DNA from: Hyperoodon ampullatus
Taxonomy: Eukaryota; Chordata; Mammalia; Artiodactyla; Ziphiidae
Length of the DNA stretch: 64,000 nucleotides
Assembly (NCBI GenBank): GCA_949752795.1
Contig: CATKHW010000008.1
Coordinates: forward strand, 2,790,001 to 2,854,000
Direction of reading: 5' to 3'
The translations under genes were made by a program, and so were the position numbers. Each line of letters opens with the position of its first letter. Position 1 is the first letter of the stretch. Positions 48,101 through 61,900 of this stretch are shown here, in pieces. The notes under the pieces were generated by a model. The model was given only the letters and a program-made list of their open reading frames with translations. It was not told where the DNA came from and did no database searches.

Positions 48101-51100
48101 CTCCATGACACCTGTCATAGCAAGTTCCATGTGCTTGTCATCACAATGCTTCACGACGGTGGCATCAAACTTCTCAATGGTCCTAGTCATCACAATGCTT
48201 AATGCCCTTGTCATCACAATGCTCCATGCCCTTTTCATCACAATGATCCATGACCATTGTCATCACAATGCTCCATGACCATTGTCATCCCAATGCTCCA
48301 TTACATTTGTCATCACAATCCTCCATGACACTTGTCATCTCAAAGCTCCTTGCCGTTGTCATCACAATTCACCATGACATAGGTCATCACAATGCTCCCT
48401 GAAACCTGACTTCACAATACTCCATGACCTTTTCTTCACAGTGCTCCATGCCCTTGTCATCACAATATGCAATGCCCACTGTCATCACAATAATCCATGA
48501 AATTTTTCAAACCAATGCTCCATGCACCTGTCATCACAATTCTCCATGCACTTGTCATCACAGTGCTCCATGACACCGGTCATTACAATGCTCAGTGACT
48601 CCAGTCATCACAGTGCTTCAAGACTTTGTCATCAGAATGGTCCATGCCCTCATCATCACAAGTCTCTGTGACATTTGTCACCACAATGCTCCATGAACTT
48701 TTCATCACAATGCTCTGTGACCCTTGGCATCACAATGCTCCATGCCTTTGTCAGCACAATGTTCCATGACACTTATCATCACAATGCTCCATGAGCTTTG
48801 TGGGCAAAATGCTGCATGACCGATGTGATCACAATGCACCATGCGGTTGTCATCACAATGCTCCATAAACATTGTCATCACAATGCTGCATGCACTTCTC
48901 ATGATAATGCTCTCTCACCACTGATATCACAATGTTCCATCACTAGTCATCACAATACTCCCTCACCCCTGTCATCAAACTGTTCCATGACCCCTATCAT
49001 CACAATGCTACATGCTGTTATCATCACAATGCACCACTCCCTTGTCATCAAAATGCTCCATGACCTTTGTCATCACAAAGCTCCATGACCCTTGGCATCA
49101 CAATGCTCCATGCCATTGTCATCACAATGCTTCATGAAGCCTCTCATCACATTGCTCCAAGCCCTTGTCATCAGAAAGCTCCAAGACGCTTGTCATCACA
49201 ATGCTCGATGCCTTTCTCATCACAGTGCTCCATGACCTTGTCATTAAAATACTCCATGACCCATGTATCACAGTGTTCCGTGTCCTTGTCATCACAATGC
49301 TCCGTGCCAACTCTCATCACAATAATCCATGAAAATTTTCAGACAAATGCTCCATGCCCTTGTCATCACAAAGCTCCTTGACGCATGTCATCAGAATGCT
49401 ACATGGCCTTCTCATTCACAATGCTCCATGCCCTTGTCATCACAATGCTCCAAGACACCTGTAATCACAATGCTCCATGTCCCTTTTCATCTCAATGCTC
49501 CATGATACCTGTCATCACAATGCACCATGCCCATCATCATAATGCTTCATGCTATTGTCATCACAATGAAATCAAAATGCTCCATGACCACTGTCATCAC
49601 AATGCTCCAAACCCTTGTGATCACAATGTTCCATAACACTTGTCATCAAAACGCCCTGTAATGCTCGTCATCACAATTATCCATGGTCTTCTCATCACAA
49701 TGCTTCATAATATTTGTCATCACAATGCTCAATACACTTCTCATCACAATGCTCCCTGACTCTTGCCATCAGTATGCTCCTTGAACACTGTCATGACAAG
49801 GCTCCATGCCTTTTTCATCACAATGATCCATGCCCATTTCATCACAATTCTCCAAGACCCCTGTAATCACAAATCTCCTTGCCCTGGTCATCACCAACCT
49901 CCATGACGCATGTCATCAGAATTTTCCTTGGACATCTCTCATGATGCTCCATGCCCTTGTAATCACAATGATCCAAGACCCCTGTAATCACAATGCTCCA
50001 TGCCCCTTTTCATCAGAATGCTCCATGAGACTTCTCATCACAAGGCTCCATGGTTTTCTCATCAGAGTGCTCCAGGGCCTGGTCATCACAATGCTCCATG
50101 ACACCTTTCATCTGAATACTCCATGAATATTTTCAGCTCAATGCTCCATGATCTTCTCATCACAATGCTTCAATACCCCTGTCATCACAATGCTCCATGC
50201 TCCTTGATATCAAAATGATTAATGACCTCTCTCATCACAGTGCTCCAAACCCTTGTGATCACATTGTTCCATAACACTTGTCGTCACAGCACTCGATGAT
50301 GCCAGTCATCACAATACTCCATGCCCTTGTCATCACAATGCTCCATGACCTTTGTCATCACAATGCTCAATACACTTGTCATCACAATGTTCCCTGACAC
50401 TTGTTGTCAGAATGCTTCTCGAACACTTTCATGAAATGGCTCTAAGCATTTTTCATCACAATGCTCCATGCCCTTTTCATCACAATGCTCCATGCCATTG
50501 TCATCACAATACTCCACAAGCTTGTCATTAGAATGCTCCATGACACTTGTCATCACAATGCTCCATGACACCTGTCATCACAATGTTCCATGCCCCTTGT
50601 CATTACAGTTCTCCATGACGCTCGACATCACAATTATCCATGGTCTTCTCATCACAATGCTCCATGCCCTTGTCATCACAGTGCTCCAAGACCCCTGTAT
50701 TCACAATGCTCCATGCCTCTTTTCATCTCAATTCTCCATGAACTCTGTCATTCCAATGCACCATGCCCAACATCAAAATGTTTAATGCTATTGTCATCAC
50801 AGTGAAATCAAAATGCTACATGACCTCTGTCATCACAATGCTCCAAACCCTTGTGATCACAATGTTCCATAACACTTGTCATCACAATTCCCCATGATGC
50901 TCCTCATGACAATTATCCATGGTCTTCTCATCACAATGCTCCGTGACCTTTGTCATCACAATGCTCAATACACTTGTCATCTCAATGCTCCCTGCCACTT
51001 GTCGTCAGTATGCTTCTTGAACCCTGTCATGACAAGGCTCCATGCCTTTTTCATCACAATGATCCATGCGCTTTTCATCACAATGCTCCAAGACTCCAGT

Positions 51101-51139
51101 AATCACAGTGCTCAATGCCCCTGTCATCACAAAGCTCCA

Positions 51140-52200
51140 TGACCCATATCATCAGAATGCTCCATGGCCTTCTCAACACCATGCTCCATGCACTTGTCAT
51201 CACACTTCTCCCTGACACTTGTCTTCAGAATCCTCCATGAACACTGTCATGAAAAGGCTCCATGCATTTTTCATCACAATGCTCCATGACCTTTCATCAC
51301 TATGCTCCATGCCATTGTCATCACAATACTCCACAAGCTTGCCATCAGAATGCTCCATGACCCATGTCATCACAATGCTCAAAGACCCCTGTCATCACAA
51401 TGCTCCATGACACCTGTCATCACAATGCTCCATGCTCCTTGTCATTACAGTGCTCCATGATGATCGTCATCACAATTATCCATGGTCTTCTCATCACAAT
51501 GCTGCACAGTCTTGCCATCACAATGCTCCCTGCTCTGGCCATCACAATGCCCCATGTACCTTGTTATCACAATTCTCCACGTCCTTGTCATCACAATACT
51601 CCATGACACTTCTCATCACAATGTTACATGCTCTTTTCTTCACAATTCTCCATGCACTTTTTATTGCAATGCTCCATGTCCCCTGTCATAGCAAGCTCCG
51701 TGTGCTTGTCATCACAATGCTTCACGACGTTGGCATCAAAATTCTCAATGGCCCTTGTCATCACAATCCTCCATGACACTTGGCATCACAATGCTCCATT
51801 ACATTTGTCATCACAATCGTCCATGACACTTGGCATCACAATGCTCCACGCCATTGTGATCACAATGCACCATGACATATGTCATCACAATGCTCCCTGA
51901 CACCTGTCTTCACAGTACTACATGACCTTGTCATAAAAATGTTCCATGCCCTTGTCATCACAATGTGCCATGCCCACCCTCATACCAATAATCCATGAAA
52001 CTTGTCAGACCAATTCTCCATGCCCCGGTCATCACAATGCTCCATGCCCTTGTTATCACAATGCTCCAGGAACCCTCACATCATAATGCTCCGTGACTCC
52101 AGTCATCACAATGCTTTATGACCTCTGTCATCACAATGGTCCATTCCCTCATCATGACAATGCTCTGTAACACTTGTCATCACAATGCTACATGCCTTTG
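51140..52200 (+). repeat. ~1.1-kb minisatellite block, copy 1 (3.33-kb spacing)
   Basis: Order of variants from CCCATATCATCAGAATGCTCC through the GTCATAGCAAGCTCCGTG monomer to the CCTCATACCAATAATCC monomer recurs at about 54,470-55,640, offset 3,334 bp at the left and about 3,433 bp at the right end. Confidence 0.75.
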
Positions 52201-54469
52201 TCAGCACAATGCTCCATGTACCTTGTCATCACAATCCTACATGTGCTTCTCAGCACAATGCTCCAAGACACATGTCATCACAATGTGCCATGCACTTGTC
52301 ATGACAATGCTCCACAACCTTGTCATCACAATGCTCCATAAAAGTTGTCATCACAATGCTCCATGCACTTCTCATCTAAATGCTCTCTCACCACTGATAT
52401 CACAATGTTCCATCACTAGTCATCACAATACTCCCTCACCCCTGTCATCACAATATTCCATGACCCCTGTCATCAAAATGCTACATGCCCTTATCATCAC
52501 AATGCTCCATGACCACTGACATCAAAATGTTCCATAACCGCTCTCAAGAAAATGTTCCCTGACACTTTTCATCAAATTGTTCCATGACCCTTTCATCACA
52601 ATGCTCCCTGCGCTACTCATCACAATGCACCACACTCTTGTCATCAAAATGCTCCATGAACTTTGTCAACACCAAGCTCCATGACCCTTGTCATCACAAT
52701 GCTCCATGCCCTTGTCAGCACAGTGCTCCATGACCCTTGTCATCACAATGTTCCAAGTCCTTGTCATCACAATACTCCATTACATTTGTCATCACAAACC
52801 TCCATGACAATTGGCATCACAATGCTCCATGGCATTGTCATCACAATGGGCCATGACTTATGTCTTCGCAATGCTCCCAGACACCTGTCTTCACAATACT
52901 GCATGACGTTGTCATCACAATGCTCCATGCCCTTGTCATCACAATGTGCCATTCCCACTCTCATCGCAATAATGCATGAAACTTGTAAGACCAATGCTCC
53001 ATGCCCCTGTCATTACAATGCTCCTTGCCCTTGTCATCACAATGCTCCATGAGCTGTCATCACAATGCTCCGTGACTCCTGTCATCACAATGCTTCATGA
53101 CCTATCTCATCACAATGGTCCATGCCCTCGTCATCACGGGTCTCTGTGACTTTTGTCACCACAATGCTCCATGAACTTTTCATCACAATGCTCTGTGACC
53201 CTTGTCATCACAATGCTCTATGCGTTTCTCAGCACAATGCTCCATGACTCTTGTCATCACAATGCTCCATGAGTTTTTAGCACAATGCTCCATGACCCAT
53301 GTCATCACAATGCACCATGTGCTTGTCATCACAATGCTCCACATCCTTGTCATCACAATACTGCATAAAATTTGTCATCACAGTGCTCCATGCACTTCTC
53401 ATCAAAATGCTCTCTCACCACTGATATCACAATGTTCCATCACTAGTCATCCCAATACTCCATCACCCCTGTCATCACAATGTTGCATGACACCTGTCAT
53501 CAAAATGCTACATGCACTTATCATCACAATGTTACATGCTCTTGTCATCACAATTCTCCATGCACTTGTCATCGCAATGCTGCATGACACCTGTCATAGC
53601 AAGCTCCATGTGCTTTTCATCACAGTGCTTCACAACATTGTCATCTAAATTCTCAATGGCCCTTCTCATCACAATGCTCCATGCCCTTGTCATTTCAATG
53701 CTCCATGACCATTGTCATCACAATGCTCCAAGCCCTTGTCATCACAATGCTCCAAGACACCTGTAATCACAATGCTCCATGCACTTGTCATCAGAAAGCT
53801 CCATGACGCATGTCATCAGAATGCTCAATGGCTTTCCCATCACAATGCTCAACGCACTTGTCATCACAATGCTCCAAGACATCTGTAATCACAATGCTCC
53901 ATGCCCCTTTTCTTCTCAATGCTCCGTGAACCCTGTCATCACAATGCACCATGCCCATCATCATACTGCTTCATGCTATTGTCATTACAATGAAATCAAA
54001 ATGCTCCATGACCTCTGTCATCACAATGCTCCAAACCGTTGTGATCACAATGTTCATAAAACTTGTCATCACAACGCCCCATGACTCCCGTCATCACAAT
54101 TATCCATGGTCTTCTCATCACAATGCTCCATGAACTTTGTCATCACAATGCTCAATACAATTGTCATCACAATGCTCCCTGACACTTGTCATCAGTATGC
54201 TCCTTGAACCTTGTCATGACAAGGCTCCATGCTTTTTCATCACAATGATCCATGCCTTTTTCATCACAATGCTCCATGCCAATGTCATCACAATACTCCA
54301 CAAGCTTATCATCGGAATGCTCCATGACCCCTGTCATCACATTGTTCCATGACCCCTGTCAACACAATGCTCTATGACACCTCTCTTCAGAATGCTCCAA
54401 GCCCTTGTCATCACAATGCTCCAAGACACCTGTAATCACAATGCTCCATGCCCTTGTCATCACAAAGCT

Positions 54470-55640
54470 CCATGACCCATATCATCAGAATGCTCCATGG
54501 CCTTCTCATCACCATGCTCGATGCCCTTGTCATCACACTGCTCGCTGACACTTGTCTTCAGAATGCTCCTTGAACCCTGTCATGAAAAGGGTCCATGCCT
54601 TTTTCATCACAATGCTCCCTGCTTTTTTCATCACTATGCTCCATGTCATTGTCATCACAATACTCCACAAGCTTGTCATCAGAATGCTCCATGACACATG
54701 TCATCACAATGCTCCATGACCCCTGTCATCACAATGCTCCATGACACCTGTCATCACAATGCTCCATGCCCCTGGTCATTACAGTGCTCCATGACACTCG
54801 TCATAACAATTATCCATGGTCTTCTCAGCACAGTGCTCCACGGTCTTGCCGTCACAATGCTCCCTGCCCTGGTCATCACAGTGCAACTTGTCCCTTGTCA
54901 TCACAATTCTCCACGTCCTTGTCATCACAATACTCCATGACACTTCTCATCACAATGTTTCATGCTCTTGTCATCACAATTCTCCATGCACTTTTCATCG
55001 CAATGCACCATGTCCCCTGTTATAGCAAGCTTCGTGCGCTTGTCATCACACTGCTTCAGGACGTTGGCATCAAAATTCTCAATGGCCCTAGTCATCACAA
55101 TGCTCCATGTCCTTGTCATCACAATGCTCCATGACCCTTTTCATCACAATTCTCGAAGCAGTTGTCATCACGACGTTCCATTACATTTGTCATCACAATC
55201 CGCCATGACACTTGGCATCACAATGCTCCATTACATTTGTCATCACAGTACTCCATGACACTTGGCATCACAATGCTCCACGTCATTGTCATCACAATGC
55301 ACCATGACATATGTCATTACAGTGCTCCGTGACACCTCTCTTCACAATACTACATGACCTTGTCATAACAATGTTCCATTCCCTTGTCATCACATTGTGC
55401 CATGCCCACCCTTATAACAATAATCCATGACACTTGTCAGACCAATTCTCCATGGCCCTGTCATCACAATGCTCCATGCCCTTGTAATCACAATGCTCCA
55501 TGAACCCTCACATCATAATGCTCCGTGAATCCAGTCATCACAATGCTTTATGAACTTTGTCATCACAATGGTCCATTCCCTCGTCATGACAATGCTCTGT
55601 AACACTTGTCATCACAATGCTCCATGCCTTTGTCAGCACA
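54470..55640 (+). repeat. ~1.1-kb minisatellite block, copy 2 (3.33-kb spacing)
   Basis: Second copy of the block at 51,140. Both share the local doubling of the GACACTTGGCATCACAATGC monomer with ATTACATTTGTCATCACA between (51,773-51,850 and 55,207-55,280), so that doubling predates the block duplication. A weaker relative starts near 57,700. Confidence 0.75.
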
Positions 55641-58600
55641 ATGCTCAATACACTTGTCATCACAAAGCTCCATGATGCCTGTCATGACAATACTCCTTGC
55701 CCGTGTCATCAAAATGCTCAATGAACTTTTTCATCACAATGCTCAATACACTTGTCATCACAATGCTCCCTGACACTTGTCGTCAGAATGCTCCTTGAAA
55801 CCTGTCATGAAAAGGCTCCATGCCTTTTTCATCACAATGCTCCATGCCCTTCTCATCACAATGCTCGGTGACTCCAGTCATCACAGTGCTTCATGACCTT
55901 TGTAATCACAATGGTCCATGCCCTCGTCATCACCGGACTCTGTGAAATTTGTCACCATAATGCTTCATGAAGTTTTCATCACAATGCTCTGTGACCCTTG
56001 TCAACACAACGCTCCATGCCTTTGTCAGCAGAGTGCTCCATGACCCTTTTCATCACAATGCTCCATGCGCTTGTCAGCACAATGTTCCATGACCCATGTC
56101 ATCACAATGTGCCATGCACTTGTCATCACAATGTTCCACAACTTTGTCATCACAATGCTCCATAAACCTTGTCATCACAAAGCTCCATGCACTTCTCATC
56201 AAAATGCTCTTTCACCACTGATATCAAAATGTTCCATCTCTAGTCATCACAATACTCCTTCACCCCTGTTATGACAATATTCCACGGCATTGTCATCACA
56301 AGGCTCCATGATGCATGTCATCACACAGCTCCTTGGCCTTATCATCACAAAGCTCCATGCCCTTTTCTTCACAATGCTCCAAGACAACTGTAATCACAAT
56401 GCTCCATGCCCCTTTTCATCTCAATGCTCCATGAACTCTGTCATCACAATGAACCATGCCCATCATCATAATGCTTCATGCTATTGTCATCACAATGAAA
56501 TTAAAATGCTCCATAAGCTCTGTCATCACAATGCTCCAAACCCTTGTGATCACAATGTTCCAAAACACTTGTCATCACAACTCCCCATGATGCTCGTCAT
56601 CACAATTATCCATGGTCTTCTCATCATAATGCTCCATGACCTTTCTCATCAAAATGCTCAATACACTTATCATCACAATGCTCCCTGAAACTTGTCGTCA
56701 GTATGCTCCTTGAACCCTCTCATTACAAGGCTCCATGCTTTTTCATCACAATCACCCATGCCCTATTCATCACAATGCTCCAAGACCCCTGTAATCACAA
56801 TGCTCCATGCCCCTTTTCATCAGAATGCTCCATGAGACTTGTCATTACAAGGCTCCATGGTCTTCTCCTCACTATGCTCCAGGACCTTGTCATCACAATG
56901 CTCCATTCGATTGTCATCACAATTCTCCATTATACCTGCCATCACAATATTCAATGAATATTGTCAGCCCAATGCTCCATGAACTTCTGTTCACAATGCT
57001 CCATGACCCCTGTCATCACAATGTTCCATGACCACAGGCATCACAACGCTCCATGACACCAGACCACACAATGATCCGGGACTCTTGTCAGCAAAATGCT
57101 CCATGACACTTGTCGTCACAATGATCCATGCCCTTGCCATCCCAATGCTCATGACCCGTGAAATCACAATGCACCATGACGATTGTCATCACAGTGCTCC
57201 ATGACACTTGTCATCAAAATGCTACATGCATTTGTCAGCAGAATGCTACATGACCTTGTCATCACATGCTCCATGTGCTTGTCATCACAATACTCCATTC
57301 CCATTTTCATCAAAATCCTCCATGAACCTTGGGTTCACATTGCTTCAAGCCCTTGTCATCACAATGCTCCATGCTCCTTGAAATGAAAATGATACATGAC
57401 ATCTGTCATCACAATGCTCCAAATCCTTGTGATCACTATGTTCCATAACACTTGTCATCACAATGCTCCATGATGCCTGTCATGACAATGCTCCATGACC
57501 TTTGTCATCACAATGCTCAATACACTTGTCATCACAATGCTCCCTGACACTTGTCGTCAGAATGCTCCTTGAACACTGTCATGAAAAGGCTCCATGCCTT
57601 TTTCATCACAATGCTCCCTGCCCTTTTCATCACAATGCTCCATGCCATTGTCATCACATTACTCCACAAGCTTGTCATCAGAATGCTCCATGACCCTTGT
57701 CATCACAATGATCCATGACACCAGTCATCGCAATGTTCCATGCCCCTTGTCATTACAGTGCTCCATGACGCTCGTCATCACAATTTTCCATGGTCTTCTC
57801 ATCACAATGCTCCACTGTCTTGCCATCACTCTGCTCCATGCCCTGGTCATCACAATTCTACATATCCTTGTCATCACATTGCTCCATGACACTTCTAATC
57901 AAAATGTTACATGCTCTTGTCAATACAATTATCCATGCACTTTTCATCGAAATGCTCCCTGACCCCTTCATAGCAAGCTCCATGCGCTTGTCATCACAAT
58001 GCTTCACGAACTTCTCATCAAAATTCTCAATGGCCCTTGTCAACTCAGTGCTCCATGATCTTGTCATCAAAATGCTCCATGACCCTTGTCATCACGATGC
58101 TCCATTTCCTTTGTCATCACAATCCACCATGACACTTGGCATCACAATGCACCATGCCATTGTCATCACAATGGACCATGACATATGTCATCACAATGCT
58201 CCCTGACACCTGTATTCACAATACTGTATGACCTTGTCATCACAATGCTCCATGCCCTTGTCATCACAATGCGCCATGCCCACTGTCATCACAATTATCC
58301 ATAAAACTTGTCATAGCAATGCTCTATGCCCCTGTCATCACAATGCTCCATTCCCTTGTCATCACAATGCTGCATGACCCCTGTCGTAACAATGCTCCGT
58401 GACTCCAGTCATCACAATTCTTCATGACTTTTGTCATCACAATGGTCCATGCCCACATCATCACAAGTCTCTGTGACCTTTGTCAACACAATGCTCCATG
58501 AACTTTTCATCACAATGCTCCGTGACCCTTGTCATCACAATGTTCCATGCCTTTCTCAGCACAATGTACCATGACCCATGTCATCAAAATGCTCCTTGCG

Positions 58601-60800
58601 CTAGTCAGCACAATGTTCCATAACACATGTCATAACAATGCTGGATGTTCTAGTCATCACAATGCTCCATGACATATGTCATCACAATGTGCCATGCACT
58701 TGTCATCACAATGCTCCACAACCTTGTCATCACAATGCTCCATAAAACTTGTCATCACAATGCTCCATACACTACTCATCAAAATGCTCTCTCACCAATG
58801 ATATCACCATGTTCCATCAGTAGTCATTAAAATACTCCCTCACCCCTGTCATCACAATGATCCATAACCCCTGTCATCAAAATGTTCGATGACCCTTTTC
58901 ATCAAATTGCTCCATGACCGTGTCATCACAATGCACCCTGCCCTTCTCAACACAATGCACCACGCCCTTGTCATCAAAATGCTCCATGACCTTTGTCATC
59001 ACAAACCTCCATGACCTTTGGCATCACAAAGCTCCATGCCATTGTCATCACAATGCTTCATGAAGCCTCTCATCACATTGCTCCATGTCCTGGTCATCAC
59101 AAAGCTCCACGATGCTTGTCATCAAAATGCTCAATGCCCTTCTCAACACAATGCTCCATGCCCTTGTCATTACAATACTCCATGACACATGTATCACAGT
59201 GTTCCATGCGCTTGTCATCACAATGCTCCATGCCCTATCTCATCACAATAATCCATAAAACTTTTCAGACCAAAGCTCCATGCCCTTGTAATCACAATGC
59301 TCCATTACACCTTCATGACAATGCTCCATTACCCCAGCCATCAAAATGATCCACGGCCTTGTCATCACAAGGCTCCATAACCCTTGTCATCAAAATGATC
59401 CAAGATCCCTGTAATCACAATTCTCCATGCCTTTGTCATCACAAAACTCCATGACACATGTCACCAGAATGCTCCATGGCCTTCTCATAACAATGCTCCA
59501 TGCCCTTGCCATCATAATACTCCATTAGCCCTCTCATAACAATGCTCCATGACCCATGACAACACAATGATCCGGGACTCTTGTCATCAAAATGCTCCAT
59601 GACACTTGTCATCACAATGCTCCATGCCCTTGTCATCCCAATGCTCCATGACCCCATTAATAAGAATGCTCCGTGACGCTTGTCATCACAGTGCTCCATG
59701 ACCCTTGTCATCACAATGCTCCATGCCTTTGTTAGCAAAATGCTACATGACCTTGTCATCACAATGCTCCATGTGCTTGTCATCAAAATACTCCATTACC
59801 TTTGTCATCACAATCCTCCATGAACCTTGGGATCACATTGCTTCATGCCCTTGTCATCACAATGGTGCATTCTACTTGAAATCAAAATGATCTATGACCT
59901 CTGTTGTCACAATGCTCCAAGCCCTTGTGATCACAATGTTCCATAACACTTGTCATCACAATGCTCCATTATGCCTGTCATCACAATACTCCATGCCCTT
60001 GTCATCACAATGCTCCCTGACTTTTGTCATCACAATGCTCAATACACTTGTCATCACAATGCTCCCTGACACCTGTCTTCATAATACTCCATGACAATGT
60101 CATAACAATGTTCCATGCCCTTGTCATCACAAAGCTCCATGACGCTTGTCATCACAATGCTCGATGCCCTTCTCATCACAATGCTCCAGGCCCTTGTCAT
60201 TACAATCCTCCATGACCCATGTATCACAGTGTTCCTTGCTCTTGTCATCACAATGCTCCATGCCCACTCTCATCGCAATAATCCATGGAAATTTTCAGAC
60301 CAATTCTCCATGCCCTTGTCATCACAATGCTCCACTAGACTTGTCATAACAATGCTCCATGAACCCTGCCATCACAATATTGCACGGCCTTGTCATCAAA
60401 ATGCTCCATGACCCTTGTCATCACAATGCTCCCAGACCCCTGTAATCACAATGCTCCAGGCCCTTGTCATTACAATCCTCCATGACCCATGTATCACAAT
60501 GCTCCATGCCCTTGTCATCACAATGCTCCATGCCCACTCTCATCACAATAATCCATGAAAATTTTCAGACCAATGCCCCATGCCCTTGTCATCACAATGC
60601 TCCATTACCCCTGTCATAACAATACTCCATGAACCCTGCAATAACAAGGTTCCACGGCCTTGTCATCACAAGCCTCGATGAACCTTGTCATCAAAATGCT
60701 TCAAGACACCTGTAATCACAATGCTCCATGCCCTTGTCATCACAAAGCTCCATGACACATGTCATTAAAATGCTCCATGGCCTTCTCATCACAATGCTCC

Positions 60801-61900
60801 ATGACCCTGTCATCACAATGCTCCCTGTCCTTCTCATCTCAATGCACCATGCCCTTGTCGTCAAAATGTCCCATGACCTTTGTCATCACAAAGCTCCATG
60901 ACACTTGGCATCACAATGCTCCATGCCCTTGTCACCACAATGCTCCATGACACTTGTCATCACAATGCTCGATGCCCTTCTCATCACAATGCTCCATGCC
61001 CTTGTCATTACAATCCTGCATGATCTATGTATCACAGTGTTCCATGCCCTTGTCATCACAATGCTCCATGCCCACTCTCATCACAATAATCCATGAAAAT
61101 TTTCAGACAAATGCCCCATGCCCTTGTCATCAAAATGCCCCATGACCTTTGTCATCACAAAGCTCCATGCCATTGTCATCACAATGCTCAATGAAATATC
61201 TCATCACATTGCTCCATGCCCTTGTCATCACAATGCTCCATTACACCTGTCATAACAATGCTCCATGACCCCTGCCATCACAATGTTCCACGGCCTTGTC
61301 ATCACAAGGCTCCTTGACCCTTGTCATCACAATGCTCCAAGACCTCTGTAATCACAATTCTCCATGTCACTTTTCATCTCAATGTTCCATGAACCATGTC
61401 ATCACAATGCACCATGCCCATTATCATAATGATTCTTGCTATTGTCATCAAAATGAAATTAAAATGCTCCATGACCTCTGTCATCACAATGCTCCAAACC
61501 CTTCTGATCACAATGTTCCATAACACTTGTCATCACAATACCCCATGACGCTCGTCATCACAATTATGCAAGGTCGTCTCATCACAAGGCTCCATGACAT
61601 TTGTCACCACAATGCTCAATACACTTGTCATCACAATGCTCCCTGACACTGTCATGACAAGGATCCATGCCTATTTCATCACAATGATCCATTCCATTTT
61701 CATGACAATGCTCCAAGACCCCTGTTATCAGAATGCTCTGTGACTTCAGTCATCACAATCCTTCATGACATTTGTCATCACAATGGTCCATGACCTCGTC
61801 ACACAAAGCTTTGTGACCTTTGTCACCACAATGCTCCATGAAATTTTAATCACAATGCTCTCTGATCCTTGTCATCACAAAGATCCATGCCTTTGTCAGC
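60801..61900 (+). repeat. Minisatellite block near-identical to 6,469-7,340
   Basis: Positions 60,801-60,930 match 6,469-6,598 with about one visible difference (CTTGGCATC versus CTTGACATC). From 61,167 the match resumes with 6,591 onward, with about 244 bp (ten monomers) extra between. The matching monomers lie on opposite sides of the 17-kb island, 54 kb apart. Confidence 0.75.
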
